Source: Brugia malayi (lineage: Eukaryota; Nematoda; Chromadorea; Rhabditida; Onchocercidae). From it: a DNA stretch of 64,000 nucleotides. Below, in pieces: positions 26,390 to 38,479 of the stretch; position 1 is the stretch's first letter, and every line of letters begins with the position of its first letter. The position numbers and the translations under genes were made by a program. The stretch covers positions 2,580,001 to 2,644,000 of the forward strand of contig NW_025062478.1 of NCBI RefSeq assembly GCF_000002995.4. Reading direction: 5' to 3'. The notes under the pieces are model-generated. The model saw nothing but the letters and a program-made list of their open reading frames with translations, did no database searches and had not been told where the DNA came from.

Positions 26390-27180
26390 GTATTCCTAGA
26401 AGTAGTCTCTCTATAAGAATAATATGGTCATTCTTAGAGTATTCCATCAATGCATTAGGATTCATTGAAGTTTAAAAGTGTTTGGTATTATTCATGGCAC
26501 AAATTAGAATGAACAATTGTTGGTCATTAGCATGTACACTTCTATCTTATAGAATTAAACTAATTGTTTGAAATCGCTTTTGTTTTTCCTTTAGTATTTG
26601 TTTGCCATCTAAGTTACGCACAGTTACTGAATATGAATATGAATACTAGATATATACGATTTTTATATCTTTAAAAGAAAATATTTCCAACTATTCCCTA
26701 CCATTTTATTAATTAGTTGTGCTATTTTAACTCTGTTGCAGAAAGAAGCAACTTTTGCATTATTTAATGATGAAAATGATTAAAGTATTAAACAAAAAAC
26801 ACTCATTTCTTGCTTTTATGACCGAACTACTTACTTTTCAATATTTTCATATTTTTAAGATTAAACTGAATATTCATATTATTAGGATTAAACCGATTTT
26901 TAGTTGGTTTACTCATAGTCAAAGTTTCTTATCAATTATATAAGCTCGAGATACTGTGATATTAGATAAAATTATTGTGCTGATATATTAAATAGTGATA
27001 TATAAAAATGATATTAAATAAACAAATTAAATTCTACAAATGATATCTTTGCAGTTATATAATAAAACTGTCAGTTAATGTTAATTGTCGCATCAAAGTT
27101 TATTGCTTAGCTCCAATAGCATAAACTTAAATTGAAAGTAAAACAACACACTGAAAATCACATTCAAATGTAATTTTGCT
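26390..27180. repeat. 3'-flank block of the Gln-rich gene family (copy A)
   Basis: It contains a conserved block around CTCGAGATACTGTGATATTA and AGTTTATTGCTTAGCTCCAA. Copies lie at 36400-37110 (direct) and at 35160-35530, 42340-43000 and 57770-58250 (inverted). Orientation follows the adjacent gene, and a small AT-rich frame (MMKMIKVLNKKHSFLAFMTE) recurs but shows no sign of being a gene. Confidence 0.75.
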
Positions 27181-27529
27181 TTCATCATAATTTCTACATC
27201 GGAAAAAATTCCATATTTACACACCTTGCTTATTTCTTTTCATTGTAAAATATAGTTTCTGTTGCAGAAACATTAGTGGTTGTTTACATCAGTTTGATAC
27301 TATGGTTAGGAATAGATGAAGCATGAAATCATTGATTAAGTTTATATGAAAATTTTGAAAAAGAAATTATAAATTGCCGCGTGTTGACATGCTGATAAAG
27401 AGAAAATGAAAACATAGAAATCATCAAAAGAAAAAAAATCTCACAAGAACAAGAAATCATTTATTGTAGATGCTGTGATTGTTTGAGAAACATTCATTTC
27501 TGGTGCTGGAGCAAATCCAGTTATGGCTT

Positions 27530-28857
27530 TCAATTTTGGAGAAGAATTCTGTTGCTTTTCAAAAGTTTTTCAAACATAGACTGCTGTTTTTGGAGATTCT
27601 GCTGAAGTGAAGGTTGCTTCTGCTTTAGTTGTTGGAGAAGTTGTTGTTGTTGTTGCATAAGTTGTTGGAATTGAGGTTGTTGTTGCTGAAGATGTTGAAG
27701 GAGAGTTTGTTTTTGCGGAGGTTCTAGAAACATTTGTACAACAAGTTGTTTTTGCTGCTCCATAAGATCCACAAGTTGTTGTTGTTGTTGGAGGAGCTGC
27801 TGAATAAGTGGTTGTTGCTGTTGATATTCTTGAAGAAGTTGTTGAAGAAGAGTTTGTTGTTCTTGAAGTAATTTCTGATCATAACGCGGCTGTTTCTGTA
27901 GCTGAATCAGTTGCACTATAATTTGAAGCTGTTGAAGAAGTTGTAGACTCTGTTGTTGAACTTTTGTAGATACATTACTGTGTTGCTTAAGCAGTTGAAG
28001 ACGTTGTTCTTGCTGTTGGATTTGATTATTAAGATTACTTTGATCTTGACGTCGAGATTGCTCGTGATTTCGTTCCATTTGTTTTTGAAGTTCAAACGCT
28101 TCTTGCTGCACAGTCAATGGCTGCATTGTTTGTTTTAGAGAATTCAGTTGCTGCTGCAAAATTTGCTGATCAGGTAGTTGCTGCAGTAGAGTTTGAACAG
28201 TCTGTTGTCGTTGAAGAAGTTTCTGAAGAATAACTCCTTGTTGTTCTTGAAGTTGATTCATAAATGGTTGTTGTTGTTGAAGTTTTTGAAGAGTAATCTG
28301 CTGGTTATGAAGAAATTGTTGCATAATTTCACAGTTGTGCTGCCGAAGTTGCTGACGAAGATTCTCTTGCTGTTGAAGACGATTTTGAATGTGCGAGTGG
28401 TTTTGTTGTAGTTGTTCGAGTAGCTGTTGAAGTTGAAGTTGGTGAGGCACAGGGTTTTGTTGTTCCAGTTCTTGGAGAAGAGACTGTTTTTTTTCTATTT
28501 GTTGGACAAGCAGTTGAGATTTTTCCTTATTTTCGGTTGACAATGCTGTCATTGTTGTTGAAAAAGAAACTGTTCTTGCTGTTATTGTCTGAGCTAATGT
28601 GAAAAAGGCTATTGTTACCACCGTAATTCCTGGAGTTGTCGCCTAAAAAAAATAGAAAATAAAAATTACAAAATTTGTGAAAGTGGAAATGCTCATTTAA
28701 AGAAGCTCACAAAAAGGCAGTTTGATCTCCTACGGAACGTGAAACCAGAGCCTATTTCAGATTGTTTTTCAAAAAATTGAAACAAATTTAATACCTTTGT
28801 ACAAGATGAAAAAGCAATGATAAGAAGGAAAATGATTCCTTTCTTCATTTTCATCAT
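27530..28857 (-). CDS. Gln-rich hendecad-repeat secreted protein, copy A
   Basis: Two exons: 28795-28857 and 27530-28642, about 391 residues. Exon 1 is a complete signal peptide (MMKMKKGIIFLLIIAFSSCT). Exon 2 starts with a short Thr/Val-rich stretch (ATTPGITVV) and then becomes Gln/Leu-rich, with a repeating pattern of about 11 residues of the type QQLLxQLxxQQ. Hydrophobic spacing suggests long amphipathic helices or coiled coil. I know no family to name it. The C-terminus is about 12 residues shorter than in copies C and D because a TGA occurs after LLQN. An acceptor TTTCTTTTAG lies about 20 bases before the ATG, so the mRNA may be trans-spliced. The secreted location is inferred from the signal peptide. 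Confidence 0.75.
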
Positions 28858-28984
28858 CTCGATTAATCAAATTTGAACTAAAAGAAAGTAATGGACTTTG
28901 AATCAAAACAGTAAATGCATGCATTTTTAAAGTTTTCAATTGAGTATAGAATTTTAAGCACTAATTAACAATCATTCAAATCAA

Positions 28985-29480
28985 CAATACTAGTATACTA
29001 CTTGGATTAGCAAGCACCAAGCAGTTTATGATTCGAGAAATCTCGGTCAAATTCTTTCCCTAATTTCCATGGCAGTGAAATCCTCCCTCTAGAATTGCAT
29101 AATATTTCTAAAAGGGTTTTGATTTATAAAAGAACCTTCTCCTTTAAGAAACCTTTGAGAAACTATGAAGAAGCATTAAGTATTTAACTTTTGCCCAGCA
29201 GGAAAGCCCTGGAATTGTTGCCATACTGAACAGTTTGAGTTGTGCTGCAAAATTTAAAGACATTTATGTGTTACTTGTTTCATTCTGCTTCTACAGAATT
29301 TTCCAGTTGAAATGGGTTCAATTGAATTGAATTGAAAGCATTGTGTTCCGAAATTGTATTTCTCATCCAAAACTTGGGGACAACATGCATTGCTTTGAAA
29401 TATATATGTATATAACAAATGTATTATAACAAATCTTTCTATTTAAATGGATGAATTTTGTTACAATAAAATGAATTAAA
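28985..29480. repeat. 5'-flank block of the Gln-rich gene family (copy A)
   Basis: About 500 bp upstream of the gene, shared with 32790-33340, 39840-40430, 48770-49330 and 55265-55865. Landmarks are CTTGGGGACAACATGCATTG and AAAGAACCTTCTCC. In every copy the block lies directly upstream of a Gln-rich gene, so it probably holds the promoter. A short frame on the strand opposite to the gene recurs in it. Confidence 0.8.
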
Positions 29481-29559
29481 AGAATGGTTTGATTTCTTAA
29501 TTTGTTATAATACAAACTTTTCTGATATTGAAAAACGGTTTTTGTCCTTACTCAATGCT

Positions 29560-30226
29560 TCTGCCTCTTTCTTTTCTTTAAAGATTAGACGGGTCGCTCA
29601 CCAATTTTGGCACTTCAGCGACCGACTGTTAAAGGTGGAATAAGGTTGCTAATTTTGAAATAGTGTTGCACATACACATTACATTAGCATTACATAGGTG
29701 TTTGCATACTTGCATGCAGTTGAATATTTAAAATTTATTATGGGCAGTTGGGATTTATCAAACTGTGCGTAAGTCACTAATAATTTGGAAATGAAATGGG
29801 CGATGTGCTCTACACAAATTGAAAGTTTGAAATCAGTTCTGAACTTTTTCATTTCTTAATGTACTGTCATTTGAAACATCTTTTTCCGATTCATTTGCTG
29901 CAACGACCGATACTTACTACTTGCTGAACCATTCCACTGATTAATATGTTGATAGAGAGGAGATGAATTACTTATTGACTTAATTACTTAGATCCTCTAA
30001 ATTAATGCTCGTGCATGCTTAATTATTAAATCTAACAAATGATTTTAGTTCTTCAAGCAGCTTATGACATTATAGTTATGGTAAGCAATTTCCTCTTTAT
30101 CCAAGCAATTTTTTAAGAGAAATTCTGAAGAATTCTTTGCGACACTAAATGAATCCCCTATTAGCTGGTGATTGCTTAACTTTTTAATGATAAAAAGGAA
30201 AGAAATTAATGGTCAGTTCATTTGAA

Positions 30227-30257
<31 letters not shown>

Positions 30258-30720
30258 CACCAGATAAATTATTTGGCTTGCTTCAGTTTGTTTAAATGAA
30301 AAATGATTTTAATTAAAAATTTCCTGATGAAAAATTTTCGTATAAATCCAACAAACAACCATATAGTTTGTTTTAATTCAATTTTCTTTTTCGAATGATG
30401 GCAAAAAGAAGGTAGCTTGATTGAACTAATTTTCATCAAATGAAAGTAACTTTTTGCACTGAAGAATAATAAGTTTCCGAGTTATTATCTGATATGGATT
30501 GATTCAAATTAATTAATTAGTGATAACGATGCATAACATTTGTTAACTTTTCATTGACTATTCTTTGCTAAATTCTGTTATCAGTTGTCGTTTATTTTTA
30601 ATTTACCAATCTTCACCTTTTTTTTTCTTTTAAATGAAAAAATTTAATTATACGAAATATGACCAAAATAAAAAATCAGATGGAGATATAAACAAAATTA
30701 AATCGCCGATGGAGCAAAAG
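29560..30720. repeat. Duplicated block, inverted copy at 38480-39790
   Basis: It matches the reverse complement of 38480-39790 closely, including the poly-A/poly-T run at 30228-30256 versus 39043-39070. Its left half also matches 54775-55260 in inverse orientation, and its right half resembles 24735-25500 and 50030-50700. Confidence 0.8.
30648..30717 (+). pseudogene. Fragment of BAR-gene exon 1
   Basis: The words TACGAAATATGACCAAAATA, AAATCAGATGGAGATA and CGCCGATGGAG match the start of the exon at 50651-50725. The similarity stops after ATGGAGCAA, where an unrelated duplicated block begins. Confidence 0.6.
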
Positions 30721-31329
30721 TGTAAAAAGTTTGAGCAATTTTCATTGGCAAAAATAAATGACTTGACAGTGAAGATTTTATCATTATTTTAATTCTAATT
30801 AACTACAAATATAGTTAAAAAGTAGAAATTTGATGAACAGATAAAATGGATTAGGCAGAGAAATGATTTCATATGGAAATAAACTCGTAATTAATATAAA
30901 GAATTGATAAGTGGAATTAATTTAATTAAAATCAATGATTACTTTGAATGATTCGTTGTTTTGTGTAATTTTTCTGCACATTTTATAGTTTTACTTTCAT
31001 TTCGAGATTTTTGAACATTAATGATTTTATCAGTTGTTATTATTGAAGGCATCCTTTCCTGCTTTTCACCATAATTATACCTTTCACATTTTTGGCCAAC
31101 TGTCAATGACAAGAAGCTGTGAATGAATTTTCAAGATGAAAATGGCAATCAGTAAAATAACGAAGTCCGAAAGAAAGATTGGGAGAATGAAGAGAATCAT
31201 GATAACTCAGTGAACTAATAAAAAGAAAAGTGTAAACTAGAGATTATTGGAATCGAAGAATTGATGACAAGACAGAGAGAAGTACTGAATGCTTTCAAAG
31301 GTTTATACTATAACTAAAGATGTGTCGTC

Positions 31330-31520
31330 GTAAGTTGGTCGTAGAAAGCGGTTGCAAGTGGTTAAAGTAAAAAGTGGTTACGGTAGCAGATGGTTACAAG
31401 TGGTTGGAGGAACAGGTGGTTCCAAAAGAAAGGAAAACAAATGATACGGAAAGGTTAATAAGCAGGTGCTGTAAATTTTTACTGTGGTTGCAAGTGGTTC
31501 CAACTACAAATATTTACAAG
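31330..31520 (+). repeat. Degenerate short repeat of GTGGTTGCAAGTGGTT type
   Basis: Successive variants of GTGGTT plus CAAGTGGTT spaced by about 15-25 bases. They mark the right end of the partial gag relic, and no coding function is visible. Confidence 0.5.
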
Positions 31521-31524
31521 TAGC

Positions 31525-32785
31525 AACGAGTAGTTGCAAATAATTGGAAATGGAAGCAAGGATCAATAATATTTTTACTAATTTTATGTTTGTTAACATT
31601 AATCGTGCTTTGGAGTACGCAGTTATAGTGTCGTTGTTCAATTTTGGTTTTTTTTTTTTTGAAATTTGGTTATATAAAAATGTCACACTTGGAAAGAAGT
31701 AATAAGAAACATGGGTCATGAGAAAAAATTGAACATCAGCGAAGAGACATGTTTTAAAATGAATTAAAATTTAATCAACAAGAAACATGAAATAAGTGAG
31801 CTTTATAAAAAACATAAAAAAAAGATTTTGCAAAATGACAAATATAATAAACAAATGTAAAATGGCATGGAAAAAAGAATTTTTCCAGGAATAAAGGTCA
31901 CTGATAAAAAGAAAAAAAGTTGTAAACAAGAATTGAGTTGTAAACAAGAATTATATTAGTAGTGTACAAAAAAAAAAGTAAAAAGAAAAAACAAAAAGTA
32001 GATAATAAATGGATTCCATAGACTATTTTGCCACTAATATGCCATGGCACTGAAATATAAATACTAAGGAAAAATTTTAGGTAAATAAGAATACGTTTAA
32101 ATAATTGCCTTATAGCTTTAATTAAAACTTAATTAAAATTTAAATATTATAGATAAAAATATCGATATAAAAGTTAGAAAATAGCAAAACATGCAAAGCA
32201 TCAAAATCCCCGTCGAATGTTTATTCAGTCGATATACATGAATGTTTATTCAGCCTATGAACGATTTCACAATAAGTAGAACAAAGGAATTTTCCAAAAG
32301 TATTTGATGAGATCAAAGTATCAATAATATTTCAAGCGATCACCAATAATCACTCTTTTACTTTTGTCATTAAAATAATATTCTCTATATTCTCTCTAAA
32401 TGTAATACTTTTGTCGTTCATATATTTAAGTAAAGTTAATTTCGCATGTGAGATTTCCTTATTACCAGCACCCACTTTAATCGCATAGCATTTTAAGTTT
32501 TTAGGTACGAAATGAGGTACTCAATTTCCAACATTTTCTGCTTCTTGAAGTTTTAGTCGATTAATCAGGGTTGTTGAGATGAATATTCGTTGAAACAGTT
32601 ATGTGTGATCATCCTATATCGAATCATGGTGCTAATTTTTCGCTTCAATTTTCGGAACTTCTGGATTTATGATGCTAATTTTTTTCACAAAAGTAAAACT
32701 CTTTTATCTTTTGATCATTTTATATCAAACATTCTTCTAATTTATTTTATTGCAACAAAATTCATCTATCTAAACAGATAGAACA
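31525..32785. other. AT-rich spacer between duplicated blocks
   Basis: No gene recognised. About 32120-32190 resembles 37150-37215 (ATATCGATATAAAAGTT), so parts are also duplicated. Confidence 0.45.
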
Positions 32786-32789
32786 ATAA

Positions 32790-33340
32790 TACGGTGAATT
32801 TTCTCACAGCAATGCATGCTGTCCCCAAGTTTTGGATGAGAAATGCAATTTTGGGACACAAAGCCTTCAATTCAATTCAACTAATTTCAACTGGAAAATT
32901 CTGCAAAAGCAGAATGAAACAAATAGCATATAAATGTCTTTAAATTTTGCAGCACAACTCAAATTTTCAGTGTGACAATGCAGTGAAATCCAGGGCTTTC
33001 CTATGGGCAAAAATTAGAAAACTTAATGCTTCTTCATAGTTTCTCAAAGGTTGCATAAGGAGAAGGTTCTTTTGCAAAATGAAACCCTTTTAGAAATATT
33101 ATGCGATTCTGGAGGGAGGATTTCACTGCCATGGAAAGTAAGAAAAGAATTTGACCGAGATTTCTCGAATCATAAATTTCTTGGTACTTGGCTAGTCCAA
33201 GTATTATACTAGTATTGTTGATTCGAATGATTGTTAATTAGTGCTTAAAATTCTATACTCAATTGAAAACTTTAAAAATGCAAGCATTTACTGTTTTGAT
33301 TCACAGTCCATTACTTTCTTTTAGTTCAAATTTGATTAAT
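32790..33340. repeat. 5'-flank block of the Gln-rich gene family (copy B)
   Basis: Same block as at 28985-29480, in inverse orientation, directly upstream of copy B. It ends with TTTCTTTTAG about 20 bases before the ATG. Confidence 0.8.
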
Positions 33341-33344
33341 CGAG

Positions 33345-34790
33345 ATGGTGAAAATGAAGAAAGAAATCATTTTCCTTCTTATCATTGCTTTTTCATCCTG
33401 TACAAAGGTATTAAATTTATTTCAATTTTTTGGGAAACAATCTGTTTCCGCTGAAATAGGCTCTAGTTTCATGCGTTCCATAGAAGATTAAGGTATCTTT
33501 TTGTGAGTTTCTATAAATCAATATTTTCACTTTCACTAATTTTGTAATTTCTATTTTCTAGTTTTTTTTTAGGCAACAATTCCAGGAATTACGGTAGTAA
33601 CAACCTTTTTCACATTAACTCAGACAGTAGCAGCAAGAACAGTTTCTTCTTCAACAACAATGACAGCATTGTCAACCGAAAATAAGAAAAAATCACCTTC
33701 TCAACTACTTCTCACACAAAAGCAACTTGTCGAACAAATAGAAAATGAACAGTCTCTTCTCCAGGAACTTCTAAAAAAACAAAACCCTGCACCTCACCAA
33801 CAACTTCAACAGCTACTCGAACAACTACAACAAAACCATTCGCACTTTGAGGAGCGTCTTCAACGGCAGCAGGAATTTAGTAAGAAACTTGAACATCAGT
33901 ATGGCTGTGAAAATATACAACAACTTCTTCATAAACAGCAGATTATCCTTCAACAACTTCAATATCATCAACCATTTCTGAACCAACTTCAACACCAGCA
34001 GCGTGTTATTCTTCAGAAACTTCTTCAACGACAACAAACTGTCCAATCTTTACTGTAACAACTACCTGATCAGCAAAAATTACTCGAAGAACAAAAGCCT
34101 ATTCTTCAACAATTATTGCTGCAGCAATTGCGTGCTCCAAAACAAACACTGCAGCCATCGACTTTGGTTCAACAAGCGCTTAACCTTCAAAAACAAATGG
34201 AACAAAATCACGAGCAATCTCGAAATCAAGATCAAAATGATTATAATCAACAAATTCAAAGGCTTGACCAACGTCTTCAACTGCTTCAGCAACACGGTGA
34301 TTTATCTGCAAAACTTCGACAACAGGGACAACAACTTACTCAACAATTTCAACATCTAGTGCAACTACTTCAGCTTCTACTGCAGCCGCCTTCTGATCAG
34401 AAACTTCAAAAACAACAATCTCTTCTTCAACAATTTCTACTGTTACAACAACAACTTCTTGAACATTACCAACAGCAACAACCACTCATTCAGCAGTTCC
34501 TCCAACAACAACAACAACTTGTGAAGCTTATGGAGCAACAAGAACAACTTGTTGTGCAAATACTTTTAGAACCTCAGCAAATTTCTAATCTCCTTGAACA
34601 ACTTCGCCAGCTAGAAGTCAAATTCCAACAACTTATGCAACAACAACAAGAACTTCTCCAACAACTACAGCAGAAGCAGCCTTCACTTCAGCAACTTCTC
34701 CAAAGACAACAGCCTGTCGTTGAAGAACTTCTGAAAAGCAAACAACAATTGGATTCTCTTCTCAAAATTTTAAAACAACACGAGAAATAA
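33345..34790 (+). pseudogene. Gln-rich hendecad-repeat protein, copy B, with one in-frame stop
   Basis: Exon 1 at 33345-33407 is the signal peptide (MVKMKKEIIFLLIIAFSSCT). Exon 2 from 33573 is open to a TAA at 34056-34058, which gives 182 residues. After the stop the same frame stays open to 34790, another 244 codons, with the full Gln-rich pattern. A read-through product would have about 426 residues, similar to copies C and D. The TAA stands where copies C and D have CAA (Gln), so it is a single C-to-T change. The first 132 residues of the frame from 33660 are identical to copy E, which has the same stop. It may be a truncated gene, a read-through gene or a young pseudogene. Confidence 0.7.
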
Positions 34791-35159
34791 TCATTTCTCA
34801 AACAATCACAGTATCAAAAATAAGTGATTTCGTTTTCTTATGGGATATCTGTTTTATTTTTTTATTTTCTCTAAATCAACACGTTGCAATTTACAATTTA
34901 TTTTTCAAAATTTCCACATAAAATTGTTCAGTGATTTCCTGCTTCATTAATTTCGAATCAAAGTATTGAACTAATCTAAACAACTACCAACTTCTTTGTA
35001 GCAAAAATTATATTTTACAGTGGAAAAAGAAGTAACTTGTGGAACTACTATGTAAATTACAAAAGTATGAAAAATATCCGCGCGAAAAATTTTTCGATAT
35101 GTAAATTTTAATGAATAAAAATTACATTTCAATATGACTTTTATGTGTGTTGTTTTACT

Positions 35160-35530
35160 TATAACTTCAGTTTATGCTATTGGAGCTAAGCAATAAACTT
35201 TGATGCCAAAATTAACAATAATTGGCAGTTTTATTCTAAACTGCAAAGATATCATTTGTACAATTTAATTTGTTTATTTAATATCATTTTTGGTTCAGCA
35301 ATTTCAGCACAATAATTTTATGTAATATCACAGTATCTCGAGCTGATATAATTGATGAGAAACTTTGACTATGAGTAAACCAACTAAAAATCGGTTTAAT
35401 CCTAATAATATATTCAGTTTAATCTCAAAAATATGAAAATATTGAAAACTAAGTAGTTCGGTCATAAAAGCAAGAAATGAGTGTTTTTTGTTTAATACTT
35501 TAATCATTTTCATCATTAAATAATGCAGAA
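35160..35530. repeat. 3'-flank block of the Gln-rich gene family (copy B)
   Basis: Inverse of 26760-27130 and of 36700-37060. With the latter it forms an inverted pair about 1.2 kb apart. Confidence 0.75.
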
Positions 35531-35554
35531 GTTATTAAATAGTACAATAAATTA

Positions 35555-36300
35555 ATAAATTAGCAAGGAAGAGTTGGAAATAATTACTGGTTAGGAAGAC
35601 AAAACATGAAGAAACGTTGTTAGTTATTCCATGCGAACGAGGAAAATTCGAGAGGACATTAATGATTTTGGATATGAGAAGCGATTGCAAATTGGTCACT
35701 GAAATAATGGCCAACAAATTAGGTCTGTTGTTAGAGAAATCTAGTAATTAAGTAAAGATTACAGGTATTGTTAGTAACATTAGGAACTAGAACATCATCG
35801 GGAACTATAAAGAATACTCAAACATATACTACAGAATTGATTATATTGGTAGAATAAGGTTAGAGGAGATGGAAATGGGTTAAGATGAAAATGGCAATCA
35901 GTAAAATAACGAAGTCCGAAAGAAAGATTAGGAGAATGAAGAGAATCATGATAACTCAGTGAACTAATAAAAAGAAAAGTGTAAACTAGAGATTATTGCA
36001 ATCGAAGAATTGATGACAAGACAGAGAGAAGTACTGAATGCTTTTCAAAAGTTTATACTATAACTAAAGATGAAAAAGTCGTAAGTTGGTCTTAGAAAAA
36101 TAAAGATGTTGTCCCGTGTCAGCAAAACGATATAGCTTAACTCAAGAAAGGTTGAAACGACAGTGAAAATAAGTCTAACTGATTACGATGAATATTTGAA
36201 TGATTTATTTCAAGATGAAGTTATTGAAAAGATGAAGAAAGAATCTGCATTAGACTGTGATAAGCCCATCAGAAAACCACCTGCGAGTTTTATTTGATAC
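35555..36300 (+). mobile_element. BEL/Pao-like protease and gag relic
   Basis: 35640-35830 gives peptides like MRSDCKLVTEIMANKLGLL and VKITGIVSN, similar to the retropepsin-like DUF1758 region of BEL/Pao pol, with stops. 35880-36300 repeats the gag relic of 25920-26340 almost exactly. An inverted copy of the first part lies at about 58490-58740. It is a broken element. Confidence 0.5.
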
Positions 36301-36399
36301 TTTAGCAAAGACATACATAGATTATTGGTAGGAATAATATTACGTATAGAGAAGTATTCCTAGAAGTAGTCTCTCTATAAGAATAATATGGTCATTCTT

Positions 36400-37110
36400 A
36401 GAGTATTCCATCAATGCATTAGGATTCATTGAAGTTTAAAAGTGTTTGGTATTATTCATGGCACAAATTAGAATGAACAATTGTTGGTCATTAGCATGTA
36501 CACTTCTATCTTATAGAATTAAACTAATTGTTTGAAATCGCTTTTGTTTTTCCTTTAGTATTTATTTGCCATCTAAGTTACGCAGAGTTATTAAAGATGA
36601 ATATGAATACTCAATATATATGATTTTAAAAGAAATTCTTTAAAGGTTCCAACTATTCCTTGCTAATTTATTAATTTATTGTACTATTTAATAACTTTTG
36701 CATTATTTGATGCTGAAAATGATTAACTAAAGAGTAATAAACAAAAAACTCTCTTTTTTGCTTTTATGATCAAACTACTTAGTATATTTCCAATATTCAT
36801 ATTGTTAGGATCAAACCGATTTTTAGTTGGTTTGCTCATAGTCAAAGTTTCTCATCAATTATATCAGCTCGAGATACTGTGATATTGCATAAAATTATTG
36901 TGCTGAAATTGCTGAACCAAAAATGATATTAAATAAACAAATTAAATTGTACAAATGATATCTTTGCAGTTGTAGAATAAAACTGTCAGTTATTGTTAAT
37001 TGTGGTATCAAAGTTTATTGCTTAGCTCCAATAGCATAAACTTAAATTGAAAGTAAAACAACACACTGAAAATCACATTCAAATGTAATTTTGCTTTAAC
37101 TACTGCAGCA
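36400..37110. repeat. 3'-flank block without an adjacent Gln-rich gene
   Basis: Direct copy of 26400-27180. The Gln-rich gene that should follow on the minus strand is missing: sequence after 37110 is unrelated. It is either a lost sixth copy or a partial duplication. Confidence 0.7.
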
Positions 37111-37129
37111 AAGAACAAAAAAAGAAAAA

Positions 37130-38100
37130 AAAATAATTGGCTTATATCCATAATTAAAACGTTAGTTAAACATAAATATTAAAAACAAAAATATCGATAT
37201 AAAAGTTGAGAATACTTCATTTTTCCTTTATTTAAGTTTTGGGTGATAATACTGGTATCGTTATTAAAATTATTTTTGAAATTCCTGGATTCGTTGTTGC
37301 AACAAACATTTCATAAATGAAGGTTTAATTACCTGCATTTGAGATATTAAGGGAAGAACAAAAGAAGCAAAAACAGCCTTCTATCTTTGTTACTATCAGA
37401 AAGAAACTGGCAACACCTCTGACTGTAAACTAATCATTTTAGTTTAGACTTGTTACGAATATTTAGAAAAATGGCCATACATTTCAAAAAAAAAAATAAG
37501 CTGAGCATTTAAATTGGCTGTTATTAGTGATAATTGGGTATTAGTAAGCTCAACAACAAGTCCTTCGCTAAATTGTCGTTTGGCATCGCCAATTGCGTGG
37601 AATTTGAGTTTGTCGGTGCTTTTTTGAAAAATTTTTCTTAATTAGCAGCGAAAATTCTACAGGTTAATATCCGGAATATTCTCCATTATTATTCATTCGG
37701 AAAGAACGACTGTAAGCAATGAATAATGGTTTGTTGAATTTCTCTGAAAGGTGCATGGATCGGTGGTAAAACGATTGTTGGAGTAGCGGTATTTTTCACT
37801 GGTATAATGCGGATATCTTTTTTTAAACTATTCACTGATCATTTCAACTTTACGATATGATAACATAATGATAAGAGAATTTATGTTATTGAATTTCATT
37901 TAACTCTCGCTCTGCTTTGTTGATTTAACTCATTGCTCTTCTCTACTTTACTTTTCCTTTGAAATTAACTTATACGTTTTGGTACTAAAATTTTTTGAAT
38001 TTAAAATTTCAACATCTTATTGGCATTTAATTTCTGAGCACAAATCGTATTGCTGATCAAAAATTGTTTTCATATAAAAACAACATCTAGTGCTATAATT
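37130..38100. other. Spacer with a possible gag zinc-knuckle relic
   Basis: No gene. Around 37375-37435 one frame gives LCYYQKETGNTSDC, reminiscent of a decayed CCHC knuckle of a Pao gag. The rest is unassigned. Confidence 0.3.
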
Positions 38101-38479
38101 CATTCATAGCTTCTTGTCATTACAGTTGGTCAAAAATATGAAATGTATGTGAATTTTGTACGTATAACATCAGAGAATGAATAATTGAAGCATTGCTATA
38201 AATAGAATAAATAAAATTATTTTATACAAAGTTAAAAATTATTACTTTTTCTTCAAGCTCTATTTTAAAAAAATTCCGTTTTTCTACTTTCTATTTCATT
38301 TATTATTGTTACTTTTTCTGCTTTTCATTCTTTTCATAATTTTATATATGTATGAAATCATTTTTATACAAAACCTCACAATTTACTGAAATAATTTTAT
38401 TTTACGTTTCCGATGTTACAAAATAAAAATAGTAATAATAGTAGTTCAAGCAGTGGCATAATAATAGAAATTTTGATAA

